The notes below the pieces were generated by a model. The model was given only the letters and a program-made list of their open reading frames with translations, was not told the DNA's origin and did not search any database. Shown piece after piece: positions 7,632 to 15,445 of a stretch of 34,117 nucleotides of DNA. The stretch is from Streptomyces oryzae (GTDB lineage Bacteria > Actinomycetota > Actinomycetes > Streptomycetales > Streptomycetaceae), in contig NZ_JADKMA010000065.1 in assembly GCF_017676365.1 (NCBI RefSeq), positions 1-34,117 on the forward strand, read 5' to 3'. Numbering within the stretch: the first letter of the stretch is position 1; every line of letters starts with the position of its first letter. The position numbers were made by a program, and so were the translations under genes.

Positions 7632-8750
7632 ATGAGAGGCGTGATCCTGGAGGGGGCGCGGGCCGAGGTCGTCGACGATCTGGAGATCCGGGCGCCGGGC
7701 CCCGGCGAAGTGCTCGTCGGTATCCGCGCGGCGGGGCTGTGTCACAGCGATCTGTCCGTCATCGACGGGACGATCCCCTTTCCGCGGCCGGTCGTGCTCG
7801 GTCACGAGGGTGCCGGCGTGGTCGAGGCCGTCGGGGAAGGCGTGGTTCATGTGGCGCCCGGAGACCATGTGGCTCTGTCGACCATCGCCAACTGTGGCGC
7901 GTGCCCCCAGTGTGCGCGCGGGCGTCCCACCATGTGCCGCCTCGCCATCGGCAGGCCCGAACAGCCCTTCAGCCGCGGCGGCAAGCCGCTGTACAACTTC
8001 GCCGCCAACTCGGCCTTCGCCGAACGCACCCTGGTCAAGGCCGTGCAGGCCACACCGGTTCCCCGTGACATCCCGCTCACGTCGGCGGCCCTCATCGGCT
8101 GCGCCGTTCTCACCGGCGTCGGCGCCGTGCTCAACCGGGCACAAGTCGGACACGGCGAGTCCGTGGTGGTCATCGGCGTCGGCGGTGTCGGGCTCAACGT
8201 GCTGCAGGGCGCCAGGATCGCGGGCGCTGCCCCGATCGTCGCGGTGGACGCCAACCCGGAGAAGGAGGCGGCAGCACGGCAGTTCGGCGCCACGCACTTC
8301 GTGCACGCGGCACAAGGGGAGACCCAGGAAGGCACCGCGGGCGGAATGGTCGCAGCCGTCAAGGAGATCCTGCCCGACGGCGCCGCGCACACCTTCGAGT
8401 GCGTCGGCAGCACCGCCCTCGTACGGCAGGCCGTCGATCTGCTCGACCGGCACGGTCAAGCCGTGCTGCTGGGCATGCCGCCCGCCGACGCCGAGGCAGT
8501 CTTTCTGCCCGCCGCGCTGTTCCTCGACAAATCCATCCTCGGCTGCCGCTACGGCTCCTCCCGTCCGCCCCGCGACATCGCGCTCTACGCGGAGCTCTAC
8601 CAGCAGGGGCGGCTGCTGCTGGACGAACTGGTCACCCGCACCTACCCGGTCGAGGAGTTCGCAGCAGCAGCCGCCGACGCCCGCCACGGCCGGGTGGCCC
8701 GCGCGGTGCTCACGTTCCAGGCCGGCTGCACGTCGTCATCCGGCCTCTGA
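7632..8750 (+). CDS. Zinc-dependent alcohol dehydrogenase (MDR family)
   Basis: A medium-chain Zn alcohol dehydrogenase of 372 residues, converting an alcohol to an aldehyde with NAD(P). Visible are the catalytic-zinc ligands in GLCHSDL and GHEGAGVVE, the four-cysteine structural-zinc lobe NCGACPQCARGRPTMC, and the Rossmann motif GVGGVGLN. Class-III-like features (YNFAANSAFAE) suggest the acyl- or aryl-alcohol branch. I prefer the ATG at 7632 to the in-frame GTG at 7623, because the GAGGGGA site ends only two bases before the GTG but eleven before the ATG, and MRGVILEG is a normal N-terminus. Last gene of the 3332-8750 operon. Its 3' end overlaps the convergent SnoaL-like gene by 15 bases. 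Confidence 0.92.
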   Translation: MRGVILEGARAEVVDDLEIRAPGPGEVLVGIRAAGLCHSDLSVIDGTIPFPRPVVLGHEGAGVVEAVGEGVVHVAPGDHVALSTIANCGACPQCARGRPTMCRLAIGRPEQPFSRGGKPLYNFAANSAFAERTLVKAVQATPVPRDIPLTSAALIGCAVLTGVGAVLNRAQVGHGESVVVIGVGGVGLNVLQGARIAGAAPIVAVDANPEKEAAARQFGATHFVHAAQGETQEGTAGGMVAAVKEILPDGAAHTFECVGSTALVRQAVDLLDRHGQAVLLGMPPADAEAVFLPAALFLDKSILGCRYGSSRPPRDIALYAELYQQGRLLLDELVTRTYPVEEFAAAAADARHGRVARAVLTFQAGCTSSSGL

Positions 8751-9218
8751 TGTGGGCGTGCAGACAGCGGCGATTGTGGCGGTGTCCCAGTAGAACGGGT
8801 GGACCTCGGTGATCCGCCCTTCCGTGATGGCCATCGTCTGCAGGATGGGGAACGCGATCTCCCTGCCGGTGGCACGGGAGCGCGCCCGTATCCGGCTGAG
8901 AATCACCGAGGTCTCACCAGTGGCGAGGAACTGCTGCTGCACGATGTCGAACGCTTCCCATACGCGGCTCATCTCCTGGAAGAACCGCTCCATGCCCGCA
9001 TGTCCGCGCCAGTCGCCTCCGTAGGGCAGTCCGGCTGCCTGGTGCAGGACGACATCAGGCGCGAAGTAGGGCGCCAATGGGGCGAAGGAGGCCGTCCCCG
9101 GGCCCCCTGCGGCGAGGTACTCGGCCTCGGCCGCGTACATGCCGGTGAGGACGGCAGCCGGTTCCAGTGGGGAAGAAGCCTTCGGTGCCGTCGCTGAGGG
9201 GGAAGAGTGAGGTGTCAT
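8736..9218 (-). CDS. SnoaL-like / NTF2-fold protein
   Basis: A ~160-residue protein of the NTF2/SnoaL-like fold: VLTGMYAAEAEYL helix, YFAPDVVLHQAAGLPYGGDWRGHAGMERFF, then MSRVWEAFDI, and the C-terminal strands ILQTMAITEGRITEVHPFYWDT. Members act as small-molecule isomerases or cyclases, hydratases, or simple binding proteins; the motif FYWDT is common in actinomycete members next to AraC and oxidoreductase genes. The ATG at 9218 gives the usual length; an upstream ATG at 9296 is possible but adds an Arg-rich leader. It follows the AraC gene at 9302 on the same strand and may share its transcript. Function not assignable. Confidence 0.75.
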   Translation of the reverse strand: MTPHSSPSATAPKASSPLEPAAVLTGMYAAEAEYLAAGGPGTASFAPLAPYFAPDVVLHQAAGLPYGGDWRGHAGMERFFQEMSRVWEAFDIVQQQFLATGETSVILSRIRARSRATGREIAFPILQTMAITEGRITEVHPFYWDTATIAAVCTPTSEAG

Positions 9219-9301
9219 GGCGACAGCGTGTCCTGTGTGGCGACGGAACACCGGCGGCTGTCGGACATCGCGTTGACGCCCCTGGGGGAGCCGCATTCAG
9301 C

Positions 9302-10315
9302 CTAGGCTGCCGCGTCGGCCGCCTCTGTGCGGAATGTGCGGCGGTAGGCGCGCGGGGAGACGCCCAGTGCTGCCTGGAAGTGCTGGCGGAGGGACGCGGC
9401 AGTGCCGAAGCCGGCCTGGGCGGCGATGCGTTCGATCGGGAGGTCCGATTCCTCCAGCAGGTGGCGGGCGCGTTCGATGCGCTGTTGGTTGAGCCAGCGC
9501 AGCGGGGTGACCCCGACCTCTTCGCGGAAGCGGCGGGTGAAGGTGCGCACGCTCATGGATTCGCGGTCGGCGAGTTCGCGGAGGGTGAGGGGGCGGTCGA
9601 GGTGGCGGAGTGCCCAGGAGCGGGCGGTTCCGGTGGAGGAGCGGCGGGGTTCGGGTACGGGGCGGCGGATGAACTGGGCCTGCCCTCCGTCGCGGTGCGG
9701 CGGCACAACAGTGCGCCGGGCGACCGTGTTGGCGACGGCAGCACCGTGGTCCTCCCGCACGATGTGCAGGCACAGATCGATACCGGCCGCCTCGCCTGCC
9801 GAGGTCAGCACAGACCCCTCGTCCACATAGAGCACATCCGGATCCAGCCGCACAGCCGGATACAGGGCGCGGAAGTTGTCGGTCGACATCCAGTGGGTTG
9901 TGGCCCGTTTGCCGTCCAGCAGTCCGGCAGCGGCCAGCACGAACGCGCCCGTGCAGATGGAGGCGATCCTGGCGTCGGGGCGGATACGGGCGAGCGCCTG
10001 GCTGAGCGGTTCGGGCAGGATGCCCTCGGTCTCCGTCTCGTCGAGCTCGTGAGTGGCCGGAACGACCACCGTGTCGGCCTCTGCCAATGTCTCCGGGCCG
10101 TGCGTGACATGGATGGGGAAGTCGGCGTCCGTCCGTACGGGCCCCGGTTCGACGGCACAGGTGACCACCTCGTACAGCGGTTCTCCCTCAGGGGTGGCCG
10201 CGCGGCCGAACACCTGGTGCACCAGGCCGAGCTCCATGGGTATCACCCCGTGCCTGATCAATACGGCGACCCGGTGCCGCCCTGGGTGCGAGAAAACTCG
10301 TCCACTGGTGGCCAT
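9302..10315 (-). CDS. GlxA-family AraC-type transcriptional regulator (paralogue 1)
   Basis: A 337-residue regulator with an N-terminal DJ-1/PfpI-like domain (VAVLIRHGVIPMELGLVHQVF ... Cys121 in SICTGAFVLAAAGLLDGKR) and a C-terminal AraC DNA-binding domain with two helix-turn-helix units (LTLRELADRESMSVRTFTRRF and IERIAAQAGFGTAASLRQHF). It binds DNA in the cytoplasm; the ligand of the N-terminal domain is unknown. The ATG at 10315 follows AAGGAGG by five bases and aligns with the paralogue. An ATG at 10330 overlaps the upstream stop in ATGA and may be an alternative. It is almost identical to paralogue 2 over about 68 residues. Confidence 0.9.
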   Translation of the reverse strand: MATSGRVFSHPGRHRVAVLIRHGVIPMELGLVHQVFGRAATPEGEPLYEVVTCAVEPGPVRTDADFPIHVTHGPETLAEADTVVVPATHELDETETEGILPEPLSQALARIRPDARIASICTGAFVLAAAGLLDGKRATTHWMSTDNFRALYPAVRLDPDVLYVDEGSVLTSAGEAAGIDLCLHIVREDHGAAVANTVARRTVVPPHRDGGQAQFIRRPVPEPRRSSTGTARSWALRHLDRPLTLRELADRESMSVRTFTRRFREEVGVTPLRWLNQQRIERARHLLEESDLPIERIAAQAGFGTAASLRQHFQAALGVSPRAYRRTFRTEAADAAA

Positions 10316-10326
10316 TTGTGCCTCCT

Positions 10327-11460
10327 TCATCCTCGTTCTCCCGCACCTGTGTGCGCCGCTGCATCTGCGTGCGCCGCTGCACTGGTGCGCACTGTTGCAC
10401 CTGTGGCCCCACCCATGCCTGTACCCGTGGCCGCATTTGTGGCGCTGTCGTTGGTCGCGGCGCCTACGCGGAACGTACGACGGTAGGCGCTCGGTGAGAC
10501 GCCCAGTGCTGCCTGGAAGTGCATCCGCAGAGTCGAAGCGGACCCGAAGCCCGCTTGGGCGGCGATCTGCTCGACGGACAGACCGCTCTCCTCCAGCAGC
10601 TGACGGGCGCGTTCGATGCGCTGCTGGGTGAGCCACTGCTGGGGGCTCACCCCGACTTCTTCGCGGAAGCGGCGGGTGAAGGTGCGCACGCTCATGGATT
10701 CGCGGTCGGCGAGTTCGCGGAGGGTGAGGGGTCGGTCGAGGTGGCGGAGTGCCCAGGAGCGGGCGGTTCCGGTGGAGGAGCGTCGGGGTTCTGGTACGGG
10801 GCGGCGGATGAACTGTGCCTGTCCCCCGTCGCGGTGCGGCGGCACGACAGTTGTCCGGGCCACCGCGTTGGCGACGGCAGCGCCGTGGTCCCGGCGGATC
10901 ATGTGCAGGCACAGGTCGACGCCGGAGGCGATGCCCGCCGAGGTGAGCACCGAGCCCTCGTCCACGTAGAGCACATCGGGGTCGAGCCGGACGCTCGGGA
11001 AGAGCCGCTGGAAGCGCTCGCCGGCGCGCCAGTGGGTCGTGGCCCGTTTGCCGTCCAGCAGTCCGGCGGCGGCCAGTACGAACGCGCCCGTGCAGATGGA
11101 GGCGACCCGGGTGCCGGGACGGAGGCGGGCGAATGCCTCGGTGAGCCCGGGGCCCATCGCGCCCCGGTCGTAGGGCTCGTCCCTGTCGTGCGCGGCCGGA
11201 ACGATCACGGTGTCCGCCTCGGCCAGTGCCTCGGTGCCGTGTTCCACGTTGACCGTGAAGTCGCCGTCGGTACGGACAGCGCCAGGAGTGGCGGCGCAGG
11301 TGACGACCTCGTACAGCCGCTCACCCTCGGCCGACCGGGCCCTGCCCATCAGGGCGTGCGGGATGCCCAGCTCGATCGGCAGCAGACCGTGGCGCACCAG
11401 GACGGCGACTCGGTGCAGCCCGGGGCGGGTGAAAACAGCCATGGCCCGATCCTCGCACAT
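10327..11460 (-). CDS. GlxA-family AraC-type transcriptional regulator (paralogue 2)
   Basis: A 377-residue regulator of the same build: DJ-1/PfpI-like domain with Cys123 in SICTGAFVLAAAG, then an AraC domain (LTLRELADRESMSVRTFTRRF, VEQIAAQAGFGSASTLRMHF). It differs from paralogue 1 by a C-terminal tail of about 45 residues rich in Ala, Thr, Gly and His, encoded by short degenerate repeats. The ATG at 11460 has GGAGG five bases upstream; an ATG at 11442 is a weaker alternative. It is divergent from the MFS gene with a very short gap, the usual layout for a regulator of its neighbour. The 5' region recurs, degenerate, in front of the quinone reductase gene at 12940. Confidence 0.9.
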   Translation of the reverse strand: MCEDRAMAVFTRPGLHRVAVLVRHGLLPIELGIPHALMGRARSAEGERLYEVVTCAATPGAVRTDGDFTVNVEHGTEALAEADTVIVPAAHDRDEPYDRGAMGPGLTEAFARLRPGTRVASICTGAFVLAAAGLLDGKRATTHWRAGERFQRLFPSVRLDPDVLYVDEGSVLTSAGIASGVDLCLHMIRRDHGAAVANAVARTTVVPPHRDGGQAQFIRRPVPEPRRSSTGTARSWALRHLDRPLTLRELADRESMSVRTFTRRFREEVGVSPQQWLTQQRIERARQLLEESGLSVEQIAAQAGFGSASTLRMHFQAALGVSPSAYRRTFRVGAATNDSATNAATGTGMGGATGATVRTSAAAHADAAAHTGAGERG

Positions 11461-11471
11461 GGTGGCCTCCG

Positions 11472-11491
11472 GGCCACTCGTTCTGTTCGTC
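11472..11491. promoter_or_regulatory. Shared promoter element between AraC paralogue 2 and the MFS gene
   Basis: GGCCACTCGTT followed by a loosely conserved TC-rich tail lies in the ~40-base gap between the divergent starts. The same 11 bases recur at 12898-12908, upstream of the quinone reductase gene. It may be the site for one of the AraC regulators; this is inference from position and recurrence. Confidence 0.4.
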
Positions 11492-11501
11492 CCGGCACCG
11501 C

Positions 11502-12845
11502 ATGCTGGTCCGCGTGACTGAGACCCTCTCCCCGAGGCCGTCCGGAAAGGGCGGCGCCGGCTCTGTCGAACCACACTCCGCACCTCGCTCGGCCGGGCCA
11601 CTGGTGCACCGCGCCTGGTGGGTCGCCCTGGTGTGTTTCGTGGCGCTCGTAGGGGCGGCCGGTTTCCGGGCGACGCCCAGCGTTTTCATCGACCCGCTGC
11701 ACAAGGAGTTCGGCTGGTCGCACGGCACCATCTCGTTCGCCGTGGGGCTGAACGTACTGCTGTACGGGCTCACCGCGCCGTTCGCCTCGGCGCTGATGGA
11801 CCGCTACGGCATACGCCAGGTCGTCACAGCAGCGCTGCTGTTGATCTCGGCAGGCAGTGGCCTGACGGTCTTCATGCGTGCCGAGTGGCAACTGGTGCTC
11901 TGCTGGGGGCTGCTGGTGGGCATCGGCTCGGGTTCCATGGCGCTCGCTTTCGCCGCGACAGTGGCCAACCGCTGGTTCGTCGCACGGCGCGGCCTGGTCA
12001 GCGGAATCCTGACTGCGGGAAGCGCCACCGGTCAGCTGGTCTTCCTCCCTCTGGTGGCACTGCTTGTGGAGGGGCCCGGCTGGCGCACCGCCTCACTGGT
12101 GGTGTGCGGTTCGGCGCTCGCTGTCGTACCACTGGTGGTGTGGCTGCTGCGGGATCGTCCCGAGGACGTGGGACTGCGCCCGTACGGTGCCGGGGCCGAC
12201 CATGTGACCCCTGAGGCGGACACGGGCAGTGCCCTGCGGCGCACTCTGTCCGTACTCCGGGACGCCGCCCGCACCAGGGTCTTCTGGCTGCTGGCCGGGT
12301 CGTTCGCGATCTGCGGCGCCTCTTCCAACGGGCTGATGAGCACGCACTTCGTGCCGGCCGCGCATGACCACGGGATGGCCGTTCCTGTCGCCGCCTCCCT
12401 GCTGGCCCTCATCGGCGTGCTGGATCTGGTCGGTACGGTCTGCTCCGGCTGGCTGACCGACCGTTTCGACGCCCGCCGGCTACTGGCGGTCTACTACGCG
12501 CTGCGCGGGCTGTCGCTGCTGGTGCTGCCGATGCTGTTCGCGGCGAGTGTGCAGCCGCCGATGCTGTTCTTCATCATCTTCTACGGGCTCGACTGGGTCG
12601 CCACCGTGCCGCCCACCATGGCGCTGTGCCGGGAGCACTTCGGCGCGGACGGTGCCGTCGTCTTCGGCTGGGTGCTCGCCTCCCACCAGGCCGGTGCCTC
12701 GCTGATCGCCTTCCTGGCGGGACTCGTACGGGATGCCACCGGGACGTACGACCTGGCGTGGACGGGGACGGGCGTGCTGTGTGCGCTTGCGGCGCTCATG
12801 GCGCTGGTGGTTCAGCGGCGTACCCGGCAATCGGGGGCCCATTAG
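11502..12845 (+). CDS. Major facilitator superfamily transporter
   Basis: A 447-residue inner-membrane transporter with 12 predicted helices, starting WWVALVCFVALVGAAGF after a ~38-residue cytoplasmic tail. The MFS loop motif between helices 2 and 3 is visible as ALMDRYGIRQV, and the equivalent in the second half as GWLTDRFDARRL. The pattern is like monocarboxylate or oxalate:formate antiporter-type MFS proteins. Neither ATG 11502 nor the in-frame GTG 11514 has a good ribosome site, so the start is uncertain and a near-leaderless transcript is possible. It is divergent from the AraC gene, which probably controls it, and is followed by the quinone reductase gene. Substrate and direction unknown. 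Confidence 0.88.
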   Translation: MLVRVTETLSPRPSGKGGAGSVEPHSAPRSAGPLVHRAWWVALVCFVALVGAAGFRATPSVFIDPLHKEFGWSHGTISFAVGLNVLLYGLTAPFASALMDRYGIRQVVTAALLLISAGSGLTVFMRAEWQLVLCWGLLVGIGSGSMALAFAATVANRWFVARRGLVSGILTAGSATGQLVFLPLVALLVEGPGWRTASLVVCGSALAVVPLVVWLLRDRPEDVGLRPYGAGADHVTPEADTGSALRRTLSVLRDAARTRVFWLLAGSFAICGASSNGLMSTHFVPAAHDHGMAVPVAASLLALIGVLDLVGTVCSGWLTDRFDARRLLAVYYALRGLSLLVLPMLFAASVQPPMLFFIIFYGLDWVATVPPTMALCREHFGADGAVVFGWVLASHQAGASLIAFLAGLVRDATGTYDLAWTGTGVLCALAALMALVVQRRTRQSGAH

Positions 12846-12897
12846 GGCGCAGGGGACGATGACGGCGTGGCCAGAATCTTGCACTCGCCGTCCATCT

Positions 12898-12917
12898 GGC
12901 CACTCGTTTCGGTCCTC
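12898..12917. promoter_or_regulatory. Second copy of the GGCCACTCGTT element
   Basis: GGCCACTCGTTTCGGTCCTC, about 25-30 bases before the quinone reductase start, matches the element at 11472-11491 at most positions. Around it, 34 of 50 bases align with the 5' end of AraC paralogue 2 (12868-12917 against 11442-11491). Confidence 0.4.
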
Positions 12918-12939
12918 CTCCGGGCGGATGCTCAGTGGC

Positions 12940-13710
12940 ATGAAGACGCTGTGGATTTTCGCCCACCCGGAAGCCCGCTCCCTGAGCGCCGCACTGCGCG
13001 ACACCGGTGTCGCCGCACTGCGGGAAGCAGGCCACGAGGTGAGGGAGTCCGACCTGTACGCGATGGGCTGGAAGCCGGCCATCGACGGTGCGGACTTCCC
13101 CGCACGGCAGCGGCAGGAGGACCGGCTGCTGGTCGGGGACGCGCAGGAGCACGGATTCCGCACAGGCGGGCTCAGTCCGGACATCCGGGCCGAGCAGGAG
13201 AAGATCCAGTGGGCCGACACCCTGGTCTTCCACTTCCCCCTGTGGTGGTTCGGTCCGCCCGCGATCCTCAAGGGCTGGTTCGACCGGGTACTGGTGCAGG
13301 GATTCGCGTTCGGCGTGCAGGACGCGGAGGGCCGCACCCGGCGCTACGGGGACGGTGGGCTGGCCGGCAAGCGGGCCATGGTCGTCACCTCGGTCGGTGC
13401 CCGGCCCTCCAGCTTCGGCCCGCGCGGCATCCACGGGTTCATCAACGATGTGCTCTTCCCGCTGCACCACGGCACGTTCTGGTACACGGGCATGGCGGCG
13501 CTCCCCCCGTTCGTCGTCTACAGTGCCGACCGCGCGACCGAGGCGGACGCCAAGGAGCGCCAGGAGGAGCTGAAGGAGCGGCTGCGCAACCTGGACGCGC
13601 TCACGCCGCTGCCCTTCCGGTACGAAGCCGGCGGCGACTACGACGCCGACCTGGTGCTGCGCCCCGAACTCGCCCCCGGCCGCACGGGGCTGGAGGCGCA
13701 CTCCGCGTGA
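12940..13710 (+). CDS. NAD(P)H dehydrogenase (quinone), NQO/MdaB-type flavodoxin fold
   Basis: A 256-residue FAD- or FMN-binding oxidoreductase of the NQO1/MdaB family, which reduces quinones by two electrons. Visible are the N-terminal strand and phosphate loop MKTLWIFAHPEARSLS, FHFPLWWFGPPAILKGWFDRV (flavin-ring contact), and LHHGTFWYTGM near the C-terminal side. It should be cytoplasmic. An in-frame ATG at 12928 adds four residues (MLSG) and neither start has a strong ribosome site. It lies 94 bases after the MFS gene and carries its own copy of the promoter element shared with the AraC/MFS gap, so it is probably part of that small regulon. Convergent with the flavin reductase gene. Confidence 0.9.
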   Translation: MKTLWIFAHPEARSLSAALRDTGVAALREAGHEVRESDLYAMGWKPAIDGADFPARQRQEDRLLVGDAQEHGFRTGGLSPDIRAEQEKIQWADTLVFHFPLWWFGPPAILKGWFDRVLVQGFAFGVQDAEGRTRRYGDGGLAGKRAMVVTSVGARPSSFGPRGIHGFINDVLFPLHHGTFWYTGMAALPPFVVYSADRATEADAKERQEELKERLRNLDALTPLPFRYEAGGDYDADLVLRPELAPGRTGLEAHSA

Positions 13711-13738
13711 CCGCACCGGGTGGCGGCCGGCGGCGGGT

Positions 13739-14422
13739 TCAGCTGGCGGCGTCCGTGGGGGCGAACGTGCCCAGCCGCCCCCGGTGGAAGATCAGCGGCT
13801 CTGGCGCGTCCTCCGCCGCGTCCAGAGCGCGTACCCGGCCGACGACGATGAGATGGTCACCTCCCGTGTGCACGGCGTGGATCTCGCAGTCGATCCACGC
13901 CGCCACCCCGTCCAGCAGCGGCGAGCCGGTGACCGGCGCGGGGGAGTGGGAGACCCCGGCGAACTTGTCCGCCCCGCTCACCGCGAAGGCACGGCACAGC
14001 TCGCCCTGCCCGGCAGCGAGCACGTTCACACAGAAGACGCCCGCCCGTGCGATGCGCGGCCAACTGGTGGAGCCGCGGCCCACCATGAAAGAGACCAGCG
14101 GCGGCTCCAGCGAGAGGGAGGCGAAGGACTGGCAGGCGAACCCCGCGGGGCCCGGCTCCCCCTCAGCCGCCGGTGCGGTCACCACGGTCACGCCGGAGGC
14201 GAAGCCGCCCAGTACGCGGCGGAAGTGCGCCGGGTCGACGGGGGCGCGCTCGTCCTCGCGTACGGCGCGCAGTTCGGGCTTGGGGAGCGTGCCGGGCTCC
14301 GCGGCCTGCTCGGTGCCGCACCGCGCGTCGGGTGCGGCAGTGCTCGCCGCGTGCGCGTACGGTGCGCCGGCGGCGCGCAGATAGCGCACCGCGGTGGCTG
14401 CCATTCCAGCGTGTCCCATCAT
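13739..14422 (-). CDS. Flavin reductase family protein (FMN-binding split barrel)
   Basis: A 227-residue flavin reductase-like protein; family members use NAD(P)H to make reduced FMN or FAD for a two-component monooxygenase. The split-barrel core starts near residue 66: FRRVLGGFASGVTVVTA, GFACQSFASLSLEPPLVSFM, FCVNVLAAGQ, and IDCEIHAVHTGGDHLIVVGRV. The first ~60 residues are an Ala-rich extension with no recognised motif. The start at 14422 lacks a clear ribosome site, and a downstream start is possible. It is the last gene of the synthetase and enoyl-CoA hydratase run; no partner monooxygenase of the two-component type is visible in the window, so the acceptor may be encoded elsewhere. Confidence 0.85.
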   Translation of the reverse strand: MMGHAGMAATAVRYLRAAGAPYAHAASTAAPDARCGTEQAAEPGTLPKPELRAVREDERAPVDPAHFRRVLGGFASGVTVVTAPAAEGEPGPAGFACQSFASLSLEPPLVSFMVGRGSTSWPRIARAGVFCVNVLAAGQGELCRAFAVSGADKFAGVSHSPAPVTGSPLLDGVAAWIDCEIHAVHTGGDHLIVVGRVRALDAAEDAPEPLIFHRGRLGTFAPTDAAS

Positions 14423-14535
14423 GGATGCATCGCACCTGCTGCTTCGTCAGATCGGAAGGGTCGGAGGAGTATGCAGGTTTCTATGGCTTCGGTTGCCGTC
14501 GTGCGCTCGCTCGACTCCAGAGTAACCACGGCGCT

Positions 14536-15384
14536 CTACCGCCCCTCGAAGCCGGGTCTGCGCCGCTCGGCGAAGGAGGCCACGCCCTCCTGTGCGTCCA
14601 GGGTGGTCATGTTGATCTCCTGGGCCCACGCCTCCGCCGAGAAGGCCGCCGCACGGTCCGTGTCCAGCGAGGAGTTGACCAAGCGTTTGGTGAGCGCCAG
14701 CGCGCGGGTCGGCCCGGCCGCCAGCCGCTGCGCCCACTCCCGCGCCGTCTGCTCCAGCCTTCCGGCCGGGACCACCCGGTTGACCAGGCCGAGGCGTTGG
14801 GCGTCCGGCGCGGGCAGCGCGTCCCCGAAGAACATCAGCTCCTTCGCCCGCTGCGGCCCCACCAGCCGGGGCAGCAGATAGGCCCCGCCCCCGTCCGGCA
14901 CCAGACCGCGGCGAACGAAGACCTCCACGAACGACGCCTCCTGCGCAGCCAGTACGAGGTCACAGGCGAGCGCGAGATGGCAGCCGAGCCCGGCGGCGGT
15001 GCCGTTGACCGCGGCGAGCACCGGCTTCTCGCAGTCCAGCACGGCCGAGACCAGCCGCTGCGCACCCCGTTCGAGCGTACGGGCCACATCGCCCGCGACC
15101 CGTTCCCCGCCGCCGGAGGCGCCCGTGAGGTCGGCGCCGGCGCAGAAGCCGCGGCCCCGGCCGGTGAGCACGACGGCCCTGACCCGCGGGTTCGCCGAGG
15201 CGTCGGCCAGCAGCGCGATCAGCCGCTCGCGCTGCTGCCAGGTGAGCGCGTTCAGCGCCCGCGGCCGGTCGAGAGTGATCCACGAGACGGCGTTGTCAGT
15301 GGCCTGCGCTACAACTTTTTCCAGAGGTTCTTCCGGGGTCGCCGCAGGCGCCTCGGCGGATGTGTCACGGGGGGAGGACGTCAT
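14536..15384 (-). CDS. Enoyl-CoA hydratase/isomerase (crotonase family)
   Basis: A 282-residue crotonase. The oxyanion-hole segments are RGFCAGADLTG and NGTAAGLGCHLALACDL, and the region of the catalytic acids reads SFVEVFVRRGLVPDGGGAYLLPRLVG, with Asp where many hydratases carry the second Glu. Reactions in this family include hydration of trans-2-enoyl-CoA, isomerisation and ring-opening hydrolysis, so the exact reaction is open. The ATG at 15384 has AAGGAG nine bases upstream; the longer open frame upstream runs antiparallel over the synthetase and is not coding. It is 61 bases downstream of the acyl-CoA synthetase gene and likely on its transcript. The N-terminal ~25 residues are Ala/Pro/Glu-rich. 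Confidence 0.9.
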   Translation of the reverse strand: MTSSPRDTSAEAPAATPEEPLEKVVAQATDNAVSWITLDRPRALNALTWQQRERLIALLADASANPRVRAVVLTGRGRGFCAGADLTGASGGGERVAGDVARTLERGAQRLVSAVLDCEKPVLAAVNGTAAGLGCHLALACDLVLAAQEASFVEVFVRRGLVPDGGGAYLLPRLVGPQRAKELMFFGDALPAPDAQRLGLVNRVVPAGRLEQTAREWAQRLAAGPTRALALTKRLVNSSLDTDRAAAFSAEAWAQEINMTTLDAQEGVASFAERRRPGFEGR

Positions 15385-15445
15385 GATGCAGCTCCTTTTA
15401 CGGGCGCTGCTGCGCCGGTCGGTGGCGGGGTCATCGCCGACGGGG

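Noticed and set aside
10316..10912. N-terminal extension of AraC paralogue 1 to position 10912
   Set aside because: The extension is out-of-frame reading of paralogue 2 and looks like shadow protein; the domain starts properly at 10315.
14445..14450. A further operator before the flavin reductase gene
   Set aside because: Only one arm (CGTCAG) is present, the other arm does not match, and the gene is probably served by the promoter at 17.7 kb.
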